Shown here in pieces: positions 17,086-24,283 of a DNA stretch of 64,000 nucleotides. The notes under the pieces were generated by a model. The model did no database searches, was not told the DNA's origin, and was given only the letters and a program-made list of their open reading frames with translations. This stretch comes from Methylobacterium thuringiense (GTDB lineage: Bacteria > Pseudomonadota > Alphaproteobacteria > Rhizobiales > Beijerinckiaceae). How positions within the stretch are numbered: position 1 is the stretch's first letter; each line of letters opens with the position of its first letter. The stretch lies in contig NZ_BPRA01000010.1 of NCBI RefSeq assembly GCF_022179645.1, positions 62,001 to 126,000 of the forward strand, written 5' to 3'. The position numbers were made by a program, and so were the translations under genes.

Positions 17086-17537
17086 CGGGGCGGGGGCAGG
17101 GGCAGGGGGACGACGACCGCGCCTGGATGCGCTGGGTGATGATCGTCGTCTATGCCGGCATCGGCATCGTGCATCTCACCGCGACCGACGCATTCCTGCC
17201 GATCATGCCGGACTGGGTGCCGGCGCCGCGCTTCGTGGTGATCGTCACCGGCCTCTGCGAGATCGCCGGCGCGCTGGCGCTGACGACCGCACGCCTCAGG
17301 CGCCTCGCCGGCATCATGCTGGCGCTCTACGCCGTCTGCGTGTTTCCGGCCAACGTGAAGCAGGCCCTGGACCACATCGCGATCCCGCCGATCCCGGACA
17401 GCTGGTGGTATCACGGCCCCCGTTTCGCGATGCAGCCGGTGATGGTGTGGTGGGCGCTCTATGCCGTCCACGTGATCGACTGGCCATTCGGGCGCCGCCG
17501 TACCGGATCCGCGCACAAGGATCCCCTGCTCCCGTGA
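17082..17537 (+). CDS. DoxX-like integral membrane protein
   Basis: 151 aa, GTG start overlapping the pabC stop. Four hydrophobic segments are visible (around residues 16-32, 47-66, 71-88, 120-135) with the DoxX-type TGLCEIAGALAL and NVKQALDH segments. DoxX-like proteins are inner-membrane proteins of unclear, probably redox-related, function. The coupling to the pab genes is by position only; no known folate role. The stop lies inside a dispersed palindrome (17529-17575). Confidence 0.75.
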   Translation: MTGRGQGQGDDDRAWMRWVMIVVYAGIGIVHLTATDAFLPIMPDWVPAPRFVVIVTGLCEIAGALALTTARLRRLAGIMLALYAVCVFPANVKQALDHIAIPPIPDSWWYHGPRFAMQPVMVWWALYAVHVIDWPFGRRRTGSAHKDPLLP

Positions 17538-17575
17538 TCCTCCGATACGGGGATCACGGGAGAACAGGATCCGGG
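17529..17575. repeat. TCCCGTGATCC palindrome overlapping the stop of the DoxX-like gene
   Basis: Stem CTCCCGTGATCC / GGATCACGGGAG with a 10-nt loop, followed by AACAGGATCCGGG. Same arrangement as the repeat at 11724-11763, and again the host gene's TGA is inside the left arm. Confidence 0.75.
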
Positions 17576-17634
17576 GCGCGTCCTGCGTAGTCCTGTCGGG
17601 AGCGTGCGGCCGGGGCTCTGCTAGAATCGGCGCC

Positions 17635-17808
17635 ATGCCGAAGAGTCGCGCACCCAGCCCTTCGAATCCGCTCCCCGAGGAGGAGGATCTTGCCAGGTCT
17701 CCGCCCGGTCGGGCCGAGGTCGAGCGGGCGATCGGACGCATCCTCGACCGGCTGAAGCCGCAGAGCCCGAAGCGCGGCCGGAAGGCGAGCCGGGCCGTCG
17801 CGCGGTAG
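17635..17808 (+). CDS. Small basic hypothetical protein, 57 aa
   Basis: An ATG frame in the gap between the DoxX-like gene and mazG. The product has an acidic middle (PLPEEEDLA), a short amphipathic helix (AEVERAIGRILDRLK) and a basic tail (SPKRGRKASRAVAR). A TAGAAT -10-like box at 17622-17627 lies 7 bp before the ATG, which would make a leaderless or nearly leaderless message; no good -35 was found. No family recognised. Confidence 0.5.
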   Translation: MPKSRAPSPSNPLPEEEDLARSPPGRAEVERAIGRILDRLKPQSPKRGRKASRAVAR

Positions 17809-17832
17809 CGCTGCGAACGGGGAGGGTGGTTC

Positions 17833-18663
17833 TCAGCCCTCGGCGCGTTTGACCGCCTGCCAGGCGGCTTCCATCGCCGGCAGGTCGACCGATGCCAGGG
17901 TCCGGCCGTCCTTTGCCAGGTGGTCGGCCATGGCCGTGAACCGGCGCTCGAACTTGCGGGTGCCCCGCCGCAGGGCTTCCTCCGCGTCGACGCCGGCATG
18001 GCGGGCGAGGTTCGCCACGGAGAACAGCAGGTCGCCGATCTCTTCGGCCACCGCCTCCGGATCGTCGGCCGCCAGGCTCTCCTCGACCTCGTCGGCTTCC
18101 TCGCGGACCTTGGCGATCACCTCCCGCGCATTGGGCCAATCGAACCCATGGAAGGCGGCCTTCCGTGAGATTTTTTCGGCGCGGGTAAGGGCGGGGAGGG
18201 CGGAAGGTACCCCGTCGAGGGGCCCCGCCGCCGCCGGCACCCTGCCCCGGGCCAGCTTCTCAGCCCGCTCCTGCGCCTTGATCCGCGCCCAGGCCGCCTC
18301 GACCGCCGCCGGATCGCCGCGGCCTCGCCTGGCGGGAAGCAGGCTGCCGTCGGCCTCGAACACGTGCGGATGCCGCCGAACGAGCTTGGCGACGATGCCG
18401 GCGACGACGTCGGCGAAGGCGAAGCGGCCCGCCTCCTCCGCCATCCGGGCCTGGAAGACCACCTGGAGCAGGAGGTCGCCGAGCTCGTCCCTGAGATCCT
18501 CGGGATCGCCGCGCTCCACCGCGTCGGCGACCTCGTAGGCCTCCTCGATGGTGAAGGGCACGATGCTCGCGGGCGTCTGGACGACGTCCCAGGGGCAGCC
18601 CGTCTCCGGATCCCGCAGGGTTGCCATGAGCTGCAGCAGCGTCTCGATCGGGTGATTCGTCAT
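17833..18663 (-). CDS. mazG: Nucleoside triphosphate pyrophosphohydrolase MazG
   Basis: 276 aa from ATG 18663. Two all-alpha MazG domains are seen. The first opens with LMATLRDPETGCPWD and has the metal-binding EEAYEVADAVERGD and LRDELGDLLLQVVF. The second repeats it as KVREEADEVEESLA and EEIGDLLFSVANLAR. MazG hydrolyses NTPs to NMPs and pyrophosphate, cleaning nucleotide pools. The two-domain length equals E. coli MazG. Its upstream region is shared with the iteron array of the replication module, which is transcribed the other way. Confidence 0.94.
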   Translation of the reverse strand: MTNHPIETLLQLMATLRDPETGCPWDVVQTPASIVPFTIEEAYEVADAVERGDPEDLRDELGDLLLQVVFQARMAEEAGRFAFADVVAGIVAKLVRRHPHVFEADGSLLPARRGRGDPAAVEAAWARIKAQERAEKLARGRVPAAAGPLDGVPSALPALTRAEKISRKAAFHGFDWPNAREVIAKVREEADEVEESLAADDPEAVAEEIGDLLFSVANLARHAGVDAEEALRRGTRKFERRFTAMADHLAKDGRTLASVDLPAMEAAWQAVKRAEG

Positions 18664-18767
18664 GGTGGCGTTCGTACCGCTTTCGTTCCGAATGCGCATC
18701 TGAAGGCTTTTCCCGGCCTCGACGCCCGAATGGCCGAGCTACGTTGGATAAACCGGGTGTGGCATGT

Positions 18768-18794
18768 GGATAATTCCTTATATTCCATAAATTG
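18768..18794. other. AT-rich segment beside iterons
   Basis: A short AT-rich stretch (GGATAATTCCTTATATTCCA, then TAAATTGAA) in a very GC-rich region. It contains two GGAAT/ATTCC half-sites like those in the spacer after repA. It could be the easily melted part of a replication origin; that is an inference from position. Confidence 0.4.
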
Positions 18795-18940
18795 AACCCC
18801 TTCCAGGCGGTTCGGCTCAGCGAACGCCTCGCGCCTAGGGTAGGAAGAATATCTGCTTCGCTCTTTTAAGAGAGTCAGTTCAGCAGGTTATAGGGGGAGA
18901 CGAATAACGCTGCGGCGACAGTGTGTTGAGACGGTTTCGT

Positions 18941-19166
18941 GCATCTGATTCTGCGTGGCTGTGCATCGGATTCTGCGTGGCTCCGTATGGAACTCTGCGT
19001 GGATTCCCGGATCGATCGCATCGGAATCTGCGCGGGTTCGCATGGGATTCGGCGTGGGAAAACCGGTCGGGCTGTGCATTCCGGGGAGAACCCGGCTTCA
19101 GGTCTCCGTATTGAACTCTGCGTGGGCTGATCCGCAGTGATCCGGCCCGTATCGAACTCTGCGGAC
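18941..19166 (+). repeat. Iteron-like direct repeats upstream of repA
   Basis: At least seven directly repeated 18-bp units of the form GYATSKRAWTCTGCGTGG start at 18941, 18963, 18985, 19018, 19040, 19108 and 19149. The first three and units four to five are spaced exactly 22 bp apart and the third to fourth gap is 33 bp, so most units sit on the same face of the helix. Directly repeated, helically phased units just upstream of a Rep gene are what iteron plasmid origins look like. The remaining gap from 18664 to 19390 has no gene. Confidence 0.8.
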
Positions 19167-19390
19167 CGGCCCCGGAGCGAGCCTGGGGATGGCGAGGCCC
19201 GAGAAGCGGGGAAAGCCGGGATAAGACCGATCCGCCACAGGACTCCCGGGGTCCGAATCGTGCCACATCCGCCGCCACCCGGGCCGAGTGCCTCTCACGA
19301 ACCCCTATCGGCGGGAGCTCCTGAGAGACACTTGGACGTCGGCGATACGACGGGGCAGGGTGCCGAAGAGGACGTTGGCGGACGCAAGGC

Positions 19391-20485
19391 ATGGCGGGGC
19401 TCGAACAGAAGATCGACGGGATCCGCGACCCGGACCTGCGCGCCGAGCTGGAGGCGGCGCGGGGCGGATTTCTGTTCGCCCAGATCGTCGAGCACCTGCT
19501 GTTCCGGCAGCGCGATCGCGACGCCCAGGCCGCGACGGAAAACTCCCAAAAGACCCGGCGCGAGGGCATGGCCCGGGACCAGCGTCGGCGCGACGCCGTG
19601 CGCGAGGTCATCGAGAACGAACCGGCCGTGCCCGAAAACCTGCAGCACATCCACTCGGTGCTGGCGCTGTGCGGCCTGCCGTATCGCGATCCCGGACCCG
19701 TCCGCGAGGTGTTGCGGGAGTACGGCCGCAACTCGCTGAGCCTCTCGGCCGGGCGCCTGAAGAACCCGATCACGGGCGAGATGGAGATGCAGGGCCTGCC
19801 CTACGGCCCCAAGGCGCGGCTCGTGCTGCTGCACCTCTGCACCGAGGCGGTGAGGCAGCGGAGCCCGGTGATCGCGGTGGCCGACAGCCTGTCCGGCTTC
19901 ATGCGGGAGATGGGATTTGCGGTGACCGGTGGCGAGCGCGGCACCATCGGCGCCTTCAAGGAGCAGCTCAACCGGCTCGCCGCCTGCTCCATGCAGATCG
20001 GCCTCTGGGACGGCAAGGAGACCGCCTCGACCCTCACCGTGCCGCCCTTCCGCCGGCTCGACCTGTGGCGCCCTCAGGGCTCCGGAGAGGTGGTCTGGCA
20101 GCGCGAAGTCCAGTTCCACCAGGATTTCTACGAGAGCCTGATCAAGCACGCCCTCCCCGTGGACATCCGGGCGGCCAGGGCGTTGTCGGGATCGGCGCGG
20201 AAGCTCGACCTGCTGTTCTGGGCCGGCTACCGCCTGCGGGCCCTCCAGCGGCCCCTGAGGCTCACCTGGGACAACCTGCACAAACAGTTCGGGGCCGACA
20301 ACGCCTCGCAGCGCAGCTTCCGCCAGGCCTTCAAGGCCGACCTCGCCGGGGTGCTCGAGGTATTTCCGCGCCTGCCGATCACCCTCGACGAGCGCGGCAT
20401 GGTGCTGAACCCGGCCGACCCGAGCGCCCTGATCGTTCCGCCGAAGGCCATCGGATTGGCTCGGAAGAAACGTAACGCCGCCTAA
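19391..20485 (+). CDS. repA: RepA_C-type plasmid replication initiator
   Basis: 364 aa, ATG 19391. The sequence resembles the plasmid-encoded RepA family (RepA_C) of alphaproteobacteria: a charged N-terminal region with a Gln/Arg-rich stretch, then NSLSLSAGRLKNPITGEMEM, GLPYGPKARLVLLHLCTEAV, SLSGFMREMGFAVTGGERGT and the C-terminal SARKLDLLFWAGYRLRAL with ITLDERGMVLNPADPSALIV. These proteins bind iterons and start replication. The iteron-like array at 18941-19166 sits directly upstream, as expected. No partition or mobilisation genes accompany it and the flanks are ordinary chromosomal genes, so it may be a relic of an integrated plasmid or an active second initiator. Confidence 0.8.
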   Translation: MAGLEQKIDGIRDPDLRAELEAARGGFLFAQIVEHLLFRQRDRDAQAATENSQKTRREGMARDQRRRDAVREVIENEPAVPENLQHIHSVLALCGLPYRDPGPVREVLREYGRNSLSLSAGRLKNPITGEMEMQGLPYGPKARLVLLHLCTEAVRQRSPVIAVADSLSGFMREMGFAVTGGERGTIGAFKEQLNRLAACSMQIGLWDGKETASTLTVPPFRRLDLWRPQGSGEVVWQREVQFHQDFYESLIKHALPVDIRAARALSGSARKLDLLFWAGYRLRALQRPLRLTWDNLHKQFGADNASQRSFRQAFKADLAGVLEVFPRLPITLDERGMVLNPADPSALIVPPKAIGLARKKRNAA

Positions 20486-20767
20486 TTCCATCTCGGAATA
20501 TCAAGCTGCCGTGGATCGTTACGGCATGCACCGGACCGCATACCGCGTGTCGTACCAGCATGCTGCCCGGATTGGCCATGCCGTTGACCGGGATGCGTGA
20601 CGCGGCATGGAATATTCCAGTTCGGACGGGAATGCGCTCTGGAATTCCCTTCATGCAGGTATGGAATATCTGATTCCGAATAAGGAATAACTGGTTCTTC
20701 GAGGAATATTCCGCTAAGGCATTCCAAGACAGCCGCCAGGCGAAAAAACCGGCTTGAGGACGACGCC
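20486..20767. promoter_or_regulatory. GGAATATTCC palindrome cluster between repA and the HTH gene
   Basis: The 282-bp spacer contains TGGAATATTCCA at 20608-20619 and GGAATATTCC at 20703-20712, both perfect palindromes, plus partial copies (GGAATATC near 20495, TGGAATTCC near 20640, ATGGAATATC near 20661, AAGGAATAA near 20683). It is more AT-rich than its surroundings. Repeated dyads upstream of a DNA-binding-protein gene suggest operators. Confidence 0.6.
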
Positions 20768-21514
20768 ATGGTGTTATCGGAAGCCGAAGCCGAGACGCAG
20801 CTCGCCGCCCTGCGCCGCCAGCGCGAGGCGCTCGATCGCGCCATCAACGATCTCACCCTCTATCTCGAACTCGGCCGCCGGCTGACGGCCGGCGCGAGGT
20901 TTTCGGCCGACGAGCCCCGGTTTCCGGCTCCTGCCTCCGCCGCGGCCGCTTCGACGCCGGGACCGGGCTCGCCCCCGGATCCGGCCGACGACGCGGATCG
21001 CCCTGCGCCGCGCCGCCCGGCCGCGGCCGGCGGCGAGTCCCCGGCCGAGCGGCGGCTGCCGCCTTGGTCCGAGCCTGCTTTGGTGCAGCCGTCCTTCCCG
21101 GAGACGCCTTCGTCCGGCGTGCCCTCGCCGTCCGGCGAAGCCCGCCCCGCCGCGCCGGGCCCCGCCGACCCCTCGGATCCTGTCCCCGATCCTGCCCAAA
21201 ATCCTGCCGCGATGGAGGGCGTGCTCTCCGGCGGCGTCCTCGCGCGCCGTTACGGCCGCGCGCTGATCGAGGCGGCCCTGGCGGCGCTGGACGAGGCCGG
21301 CCGGCCGCTCCATGCCGCCGAGATCCTGGCGCTGCTCGCCGGCCGCGGCTTCTCCCTGCCGGGCCACGATCCCGTCGCCGCCCTCAACACCCGCCTCTGG
21401 AAGCGCTCCGGCCCCGGCGGTCCGCTGAGGCGGATGGGCGATGCGGTCTATGCCCTGGCGGAACCCGGTGCGACGGGCGAGGGCGCCGCGTATCGGGACG
21501 AGGACGAGGGGTGA
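20768..21514 (+). CDS. HARE-HTH-like winged-helix protein next to repA
   Basis: 248 aa, ATG 20768 after GAGGACGACGCC. Residues about 5-40 form a heptad-like coiled coil (LAALRRQREALDRAINDLTL). Residues 45-155 are a Pro/Ala-rich low-complexity linker. Residues about 160-240 look like a HARE-HTH winged helix (YGRALIEAALAALDEAGRPL, then HAAEILALLAGRGFSL, ending GDAVYALAE), a fold found in DNA-binding and restriction-type proteins. The multi-dyad spacer upstream may be its own operator. Adjacent to repA on the same strand, so copy-control or origin binding is possible but unproven. Confidence 0.6.
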   Translation: MVLSEAEAETQLAALRRQREALDRAINDLTLYLELGRRLTAGARFSADEPRFPAPASAAAASTPGPGSPPDPADDADRPAPRRPAAAGGESPAERRLPPWSEPALVQPSFPETPSSGVPSPSGEARPAAPGPADPSDPVPDPAQNPAAMEGVLSGGVLARRYGRALIEAALAALDEAGRPLHAAEILALLAGRGFSLPGHDPVAALNTRLWKRSGPGGPLRRMGDAVYALAEPGATGEGAAYRDEDEG

Positions 21515-21636
21515 GCCGGTTCCCGCGCGACCTGCGCAGAGGGCCGCAGGCGCACGCGCGAATTACGAGGAGTCGGGCGCGCTGCATTCCGGTATAACGG
21601 GCTTTCTGAAATCTCGGACCGGCAGAGCGAAGACCC

Positions 21637-21870
21637 ATGGCCAGATCGACGATGAGCGCCCGGGACGCGGCCGAGGCCGCCTTCAAGAAGACGACGACGA
21701 AACCCGTCGAGGCCGCCCCGGTCGCGGCCAGGGCGCCGGCCCTCCCGGGCGGGCGCGAGCAGGTGACCCTGCGCATCGATCGCGACGTGCTGGAGCATTT
21801 CCAGGCGGACGGTCCGGGATGGCAGGACCGCCTCAACGCCGCACTCCGCCGGGCCGCCGGCTTGTCCTGA
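21637..21870 (+). CDS. BrnA-antitoxin-like small protein without BrnT partner
   Basis: 77 aa. The C-terminal part VTLRIDRDVLEHFQADGPGW followed by QDRLNAALRRAAGLS matches the ribbon-helix-helix part of BrnA-type antitoxins (VTLRLD..VL..F...G.G...R.NA.L). The N-terminal 40 residues are a flexible Ala/Lys/Thr-rich arm. BrnA normally follows the toxin gene brnT and represses the pair; no BrnT-like frame was found within a kilobase upstream or downstream, so it may be an orphan regulator. Confidence 0.65.
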   Translation: MARSTMSARDAAEAAFKKTTTKPVEAAPVAARAPALPGGREQVTLRIDRDVLEHFQADGPGWQDRLNAALRRAAGLS

Positions 21871-21904
21871 AGCGCCGGGGACCGCGGCCGGCCTAAGCGA
21901 GAAC

Positions 21905-22204
21905 TCAGGGTTCCCCGCCGCGCCCCACCGACGACCACAGCGCTTCGAGCAGGTTGGAGCGCTGGTCCGAATAGGACGAGTTCATCTCGGTGATGCGCAG
22001 GATGGCCTCGTCGAGGGCGTCGAGGCCGCCGGCGGCTGCGAGCCGTTCGCCGGCCTGGCGCAGTTCGATCACCACGGCCGCCGAGGCGGGGTCGTCGCGA
22101 TAGGGACCCTCGATGCCGGCGTCGCCCGCGAAGCGGCTCCAGGTGATCTGGCGCAGCAGGGCGTCGACGGTGCGGTCGGTCTCGGAGGTCGACAGGTCGA
22201 TCAT
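21905..22204 (-). CDS. Hypothetical protein, 99 aa
   Basis: Starts at ATG 22204 behind GAAGGA at good spacing. The product is helical and acidic (RTVDALLRQITWSRFAGDAG, LDALDEAILRITEMNSSYSD, RSNLLEALWSSVGRGGEP). No signal peptide, membrane segment or known domain. It converges with the BrnA-like gene; longer frames upstream lack a ribosome binding site. Confidence 0.6.
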   Translation of the reverse strand: MIDLSTSETDRTVDALLRQITWSRFAGDAGIEGPYRDDPASAAVVIELRQAGERLAAAGGLDALDEAILRITEMNSSYSDQRSNLLEALWSSVGRGGEP

Positions 22205-22429
22205 CGAAAATCCTTCGGGCCTTTCACCGTGGCGCGGGGTCGCCTCGCGGCCGTCGACACGGCCCTCGTCACTGTCTTGGCGAGAGGGCCCGGTCGTGCG
22301 TCTCGTCGAGGGCTTCATCGGATATCGTGCCGGGCATTCCGCGGCACAACACCGGTCTGGTGGTATTTCGTTCCGTTGCATCTCGTGCGTGTGACGGGCT
22401 CCGAAACTTCATGCCGTGGAAGGGCGGTC

Positions 22430-22538
22430 TACCAGCGGCCGTGGGCTTCGGCTCTCCAAGCCGTCGGCAAGCGCGAATGCGCGTCGCCGCGCGTGCGGCG
22501 GGCAGCCCTGAAGGCGTCAGCCGTAAGGGCTACTGGTA
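22430..22538. repeat. Dispersed hairpin element, copy A (109 bp)
   Basis: Bounded by TACCAG and CTGGTA. It contains the shared core GGCAAGCGCGAATGCGCGTC and GCCGCGCGTGCGGCGG, then a 12-bp hairpin AGCCCTGAAGGC-gtca-GCCGTAAGGGCT with two mismatches. It lies in the 473-bp gap (22205-22677) before the LOV kinase gene, which otherwise has no gene. Confidence 0.75.
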
Positions 22539-22677
22539 GTAAGGGATCCATCGGGCATGGCCACGGTTGTCGCCCGTGGTCCGCATGGCCATGTCACGTG
22601 TGGTTGCACGCATCGCCCGCAGGAGCGAGGCGCCGTGCCGGCCGCCGGACGCAATCGGGTAGAAGAGACGGGACGAG

Positions 22678-23802
22678 ATGGAACGGGAGGACGCCTGGAG
22701 GCTGACGGACCAGCTGCATGCGGGCACCGGCAAGGGAGACCCCTTCGCCGCCGCCGTGCGCGGCACGCGCATGCCGATGATCATCACCGATCCTCGCCAG
22801 GCCGACAACCCGATCGTCTACACCAACAACGCCTTCCTCGCGATGTCCGGCTACGACCGCGACGAGATCATGGGCAAGAACTGCCGCTTCCTGCAGGGAC
22901 CGGACACCGACAGGGCGGCCGTGCGGCAGATCCGCGATGCGGTCACGAGCAATCGCGACATCGCCATCGATGTCCTGAACTACCGCAAGGACGGCACGTC
23001 GTTCTGGAACGCGCTGTATCTCAGCCCGGTGGCCAACGAGGCCGGCGAGGTGCTGTACTTCTTCGCCTCGCAGCTCGACGTCACCGACCGGGTCGACGCC
23101 CATCTCAGGACGCAACAGGAGAAGGAGCATTTCGAGCGCGAGGTCGCCCGGCGCACCCGCGACCTGAGCGAGGCGCTGGCCGCCAAGACCATGCTGGTCC
23201 ACGAGGTCGACCACCGGGTCAAGAACAACCTCCAGATGATCTCCTCCCTGCTGGCGCTGCAGACCCGCACGATCACCGACCCGGCGGCGCGCGCCTCGAT
23301 GGAATCGATGCTCAGCCGGGTCGAGGCCCTCGGCACGGTCCACCGGCGGCTCTACCAGTCCAACAACGTCGAGCGCTTCGACGTCACCGAATTCGCCCGC
23401 GACCTCGCCACCGACCTCGTGCGCGGTTCGGGCCGCGAGGGCATCCGCCTGCATTTCGATTTCGAGCCGGTGGAGGTGCCGGTGGCCAAGGCGCCGCCGA
23501 TCGCCCTGATGATGAACGAGCTCGTCACCAACGCGCTCAAGCATGCCTTCCCGGACGGCCGCCCCGGGCGGCTCTCGATCCTGGTCGCGCCGGACGACAA
23601 GTATTTTTCGATCAAAATTACCGATGACGGCGTTGGTATGCCGGTACCGGTCGAAATATCCGGCAAGCGCTCGTTCGGAAAGCGCCTCACCGAAACGCTT
23701 GCGCGCCAGTTGAATGCCAGTATCTCTTGGCAGTCCGCCAATCCCGGCACGACCGTCCACGTCAGTCTGCCCCGCGAATCGGCAGTCAGTTCGGAGACTT
23801 GA
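22678..23802 (+). CDS. LOV-domain blue-light sensor histidine kinase (HisKA_2/HWE type)
   Basis: 374 aa, no membrane segment. Residues about 20-140 form a LOV/PAS domain with the flavin-adduct signature GKNCRFLQGP, photoactive Cys69, and LNYRKDGTSFWNALYLSP. A coiled-coil linker (about 140-172) leads to the dimerisation/phosphoacceptor segment HEVDHRVKNNLQMISSLLAL with His179, then an HWE-like ATPase domain (MMNELVTNALKHAFPD, ITDDGVGMP). FMN photochemistry on Cys69 should control autophosphorylation. The response regulator gene begins at the next base after the stop. Soluble and cytoplasmic by prediction. Confidence 0.92.
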   Translation: MEREDAWRLTDQLHAGTGKGDPFAAAVRGTRMPMIITDPRQADNPIVYTNNAFLAMSGYDRDEIMGKNCRFLQGPDTDRAAVRQIRDAVTSNRDIAIDVLNYRKDGTSFWNALYLSPVANEAGEVLYFFASQLDVTDRVDAHLRTQQEKEHFEREVARRTRDLSEALAAKTMLVHEVDHRVKNNLQMISSLLALQTRTITDPAARASMESMLSRVEALGTVHRRLYQSNNVERFDVTEFARDLATDLVRGSGREGIRLHFDFEPVEVPVAKAPPIALMMNELVTNALKHAFPDGRPGRLSILVAPDDKYFSIKITDDGVGMPVPVEISGKRSFGKRLTETLARQLNASISWQSANPGTTVHVSLPRESAVSSET

Positions 23803-24252
23803 GTGAGCGACAAGCTGCGGGTTCTGCTGGTCGAGGACGAGGCCCTGATCCTGATGCAGCTCGAGACGCTGCTGGAGGATGCCGGCCACGTCGTCGTCGG
23901 CACCGCCATGAACGCCGCGGACGGCGTGGCCCTGGTCTACGAGACGCTGCCCGAGCTGGTGTTCATCGATCTGCGCCTCGGCGACGGCTCGTCCGGTCTC
24001 GACGTGGCGCGCGCCGTGCGCGACCTCGACGGCATCACCGCCGTGTTCATCACCGCCAATACGCGCCAGCTCTCCGGCGACCTCGAAGGCGCGGCCGCGG
24101 TGATCGCAAAACCGTTCTCGGGCAGCGTGCTGGAGGAGACCGTGGCCTTCCTCGAGCAATGCGTGCGCAACCCGCCGCCCATGATGGCCGTGCCCCACGG
24201 CATGATCCTCGCGCCAGCCTACCAGGCGAGCTGGGCCCAGGCCGCCGGCTGA
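23803..24252 (+). CDS. Single-domain response regulator, partner of the LOV kinase
   Basis: 149 aa, GTG start immediately after the kinase stop. The receiver domain has the acidic pair ED (residues 11-12), phosphoacceptor Asp56 in LVFIDLRLGDG, Thr84 in VFITAN and Lys103 in VIAKPF. A C-terminal tail of about 30 residues carries no output domain. As in other HWE/HisKA_2 systems it may act through protein contacts or as a phosphate sink; the target is unknown. Confidence 0.9.
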   Translation: MSDKLRVLLVEDEALILMQLETLLEDAGHVVVGTAMNAADGVALVYETLPELVFIDLRLGDGSSGLDVARAVRDLDGITAVFITANTRQLSGDLEGAAAVIAKPFSGSVLEETVAFLEQCVRNPPPMMAVPHGMILAPAYQASWAQAAG

Positions 24253-24283
24253 GCCGGCCCGCCCGCAAAGCCTTGCGAAACCG

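Noticed and set aside
18937-19166. Possible CRISPR array
   Set aside because: Repeats are only 18 bp with 4-bp or irregular spacers and sit upstream of a Rep gene; no cas genes are present. Iterons explain it better.
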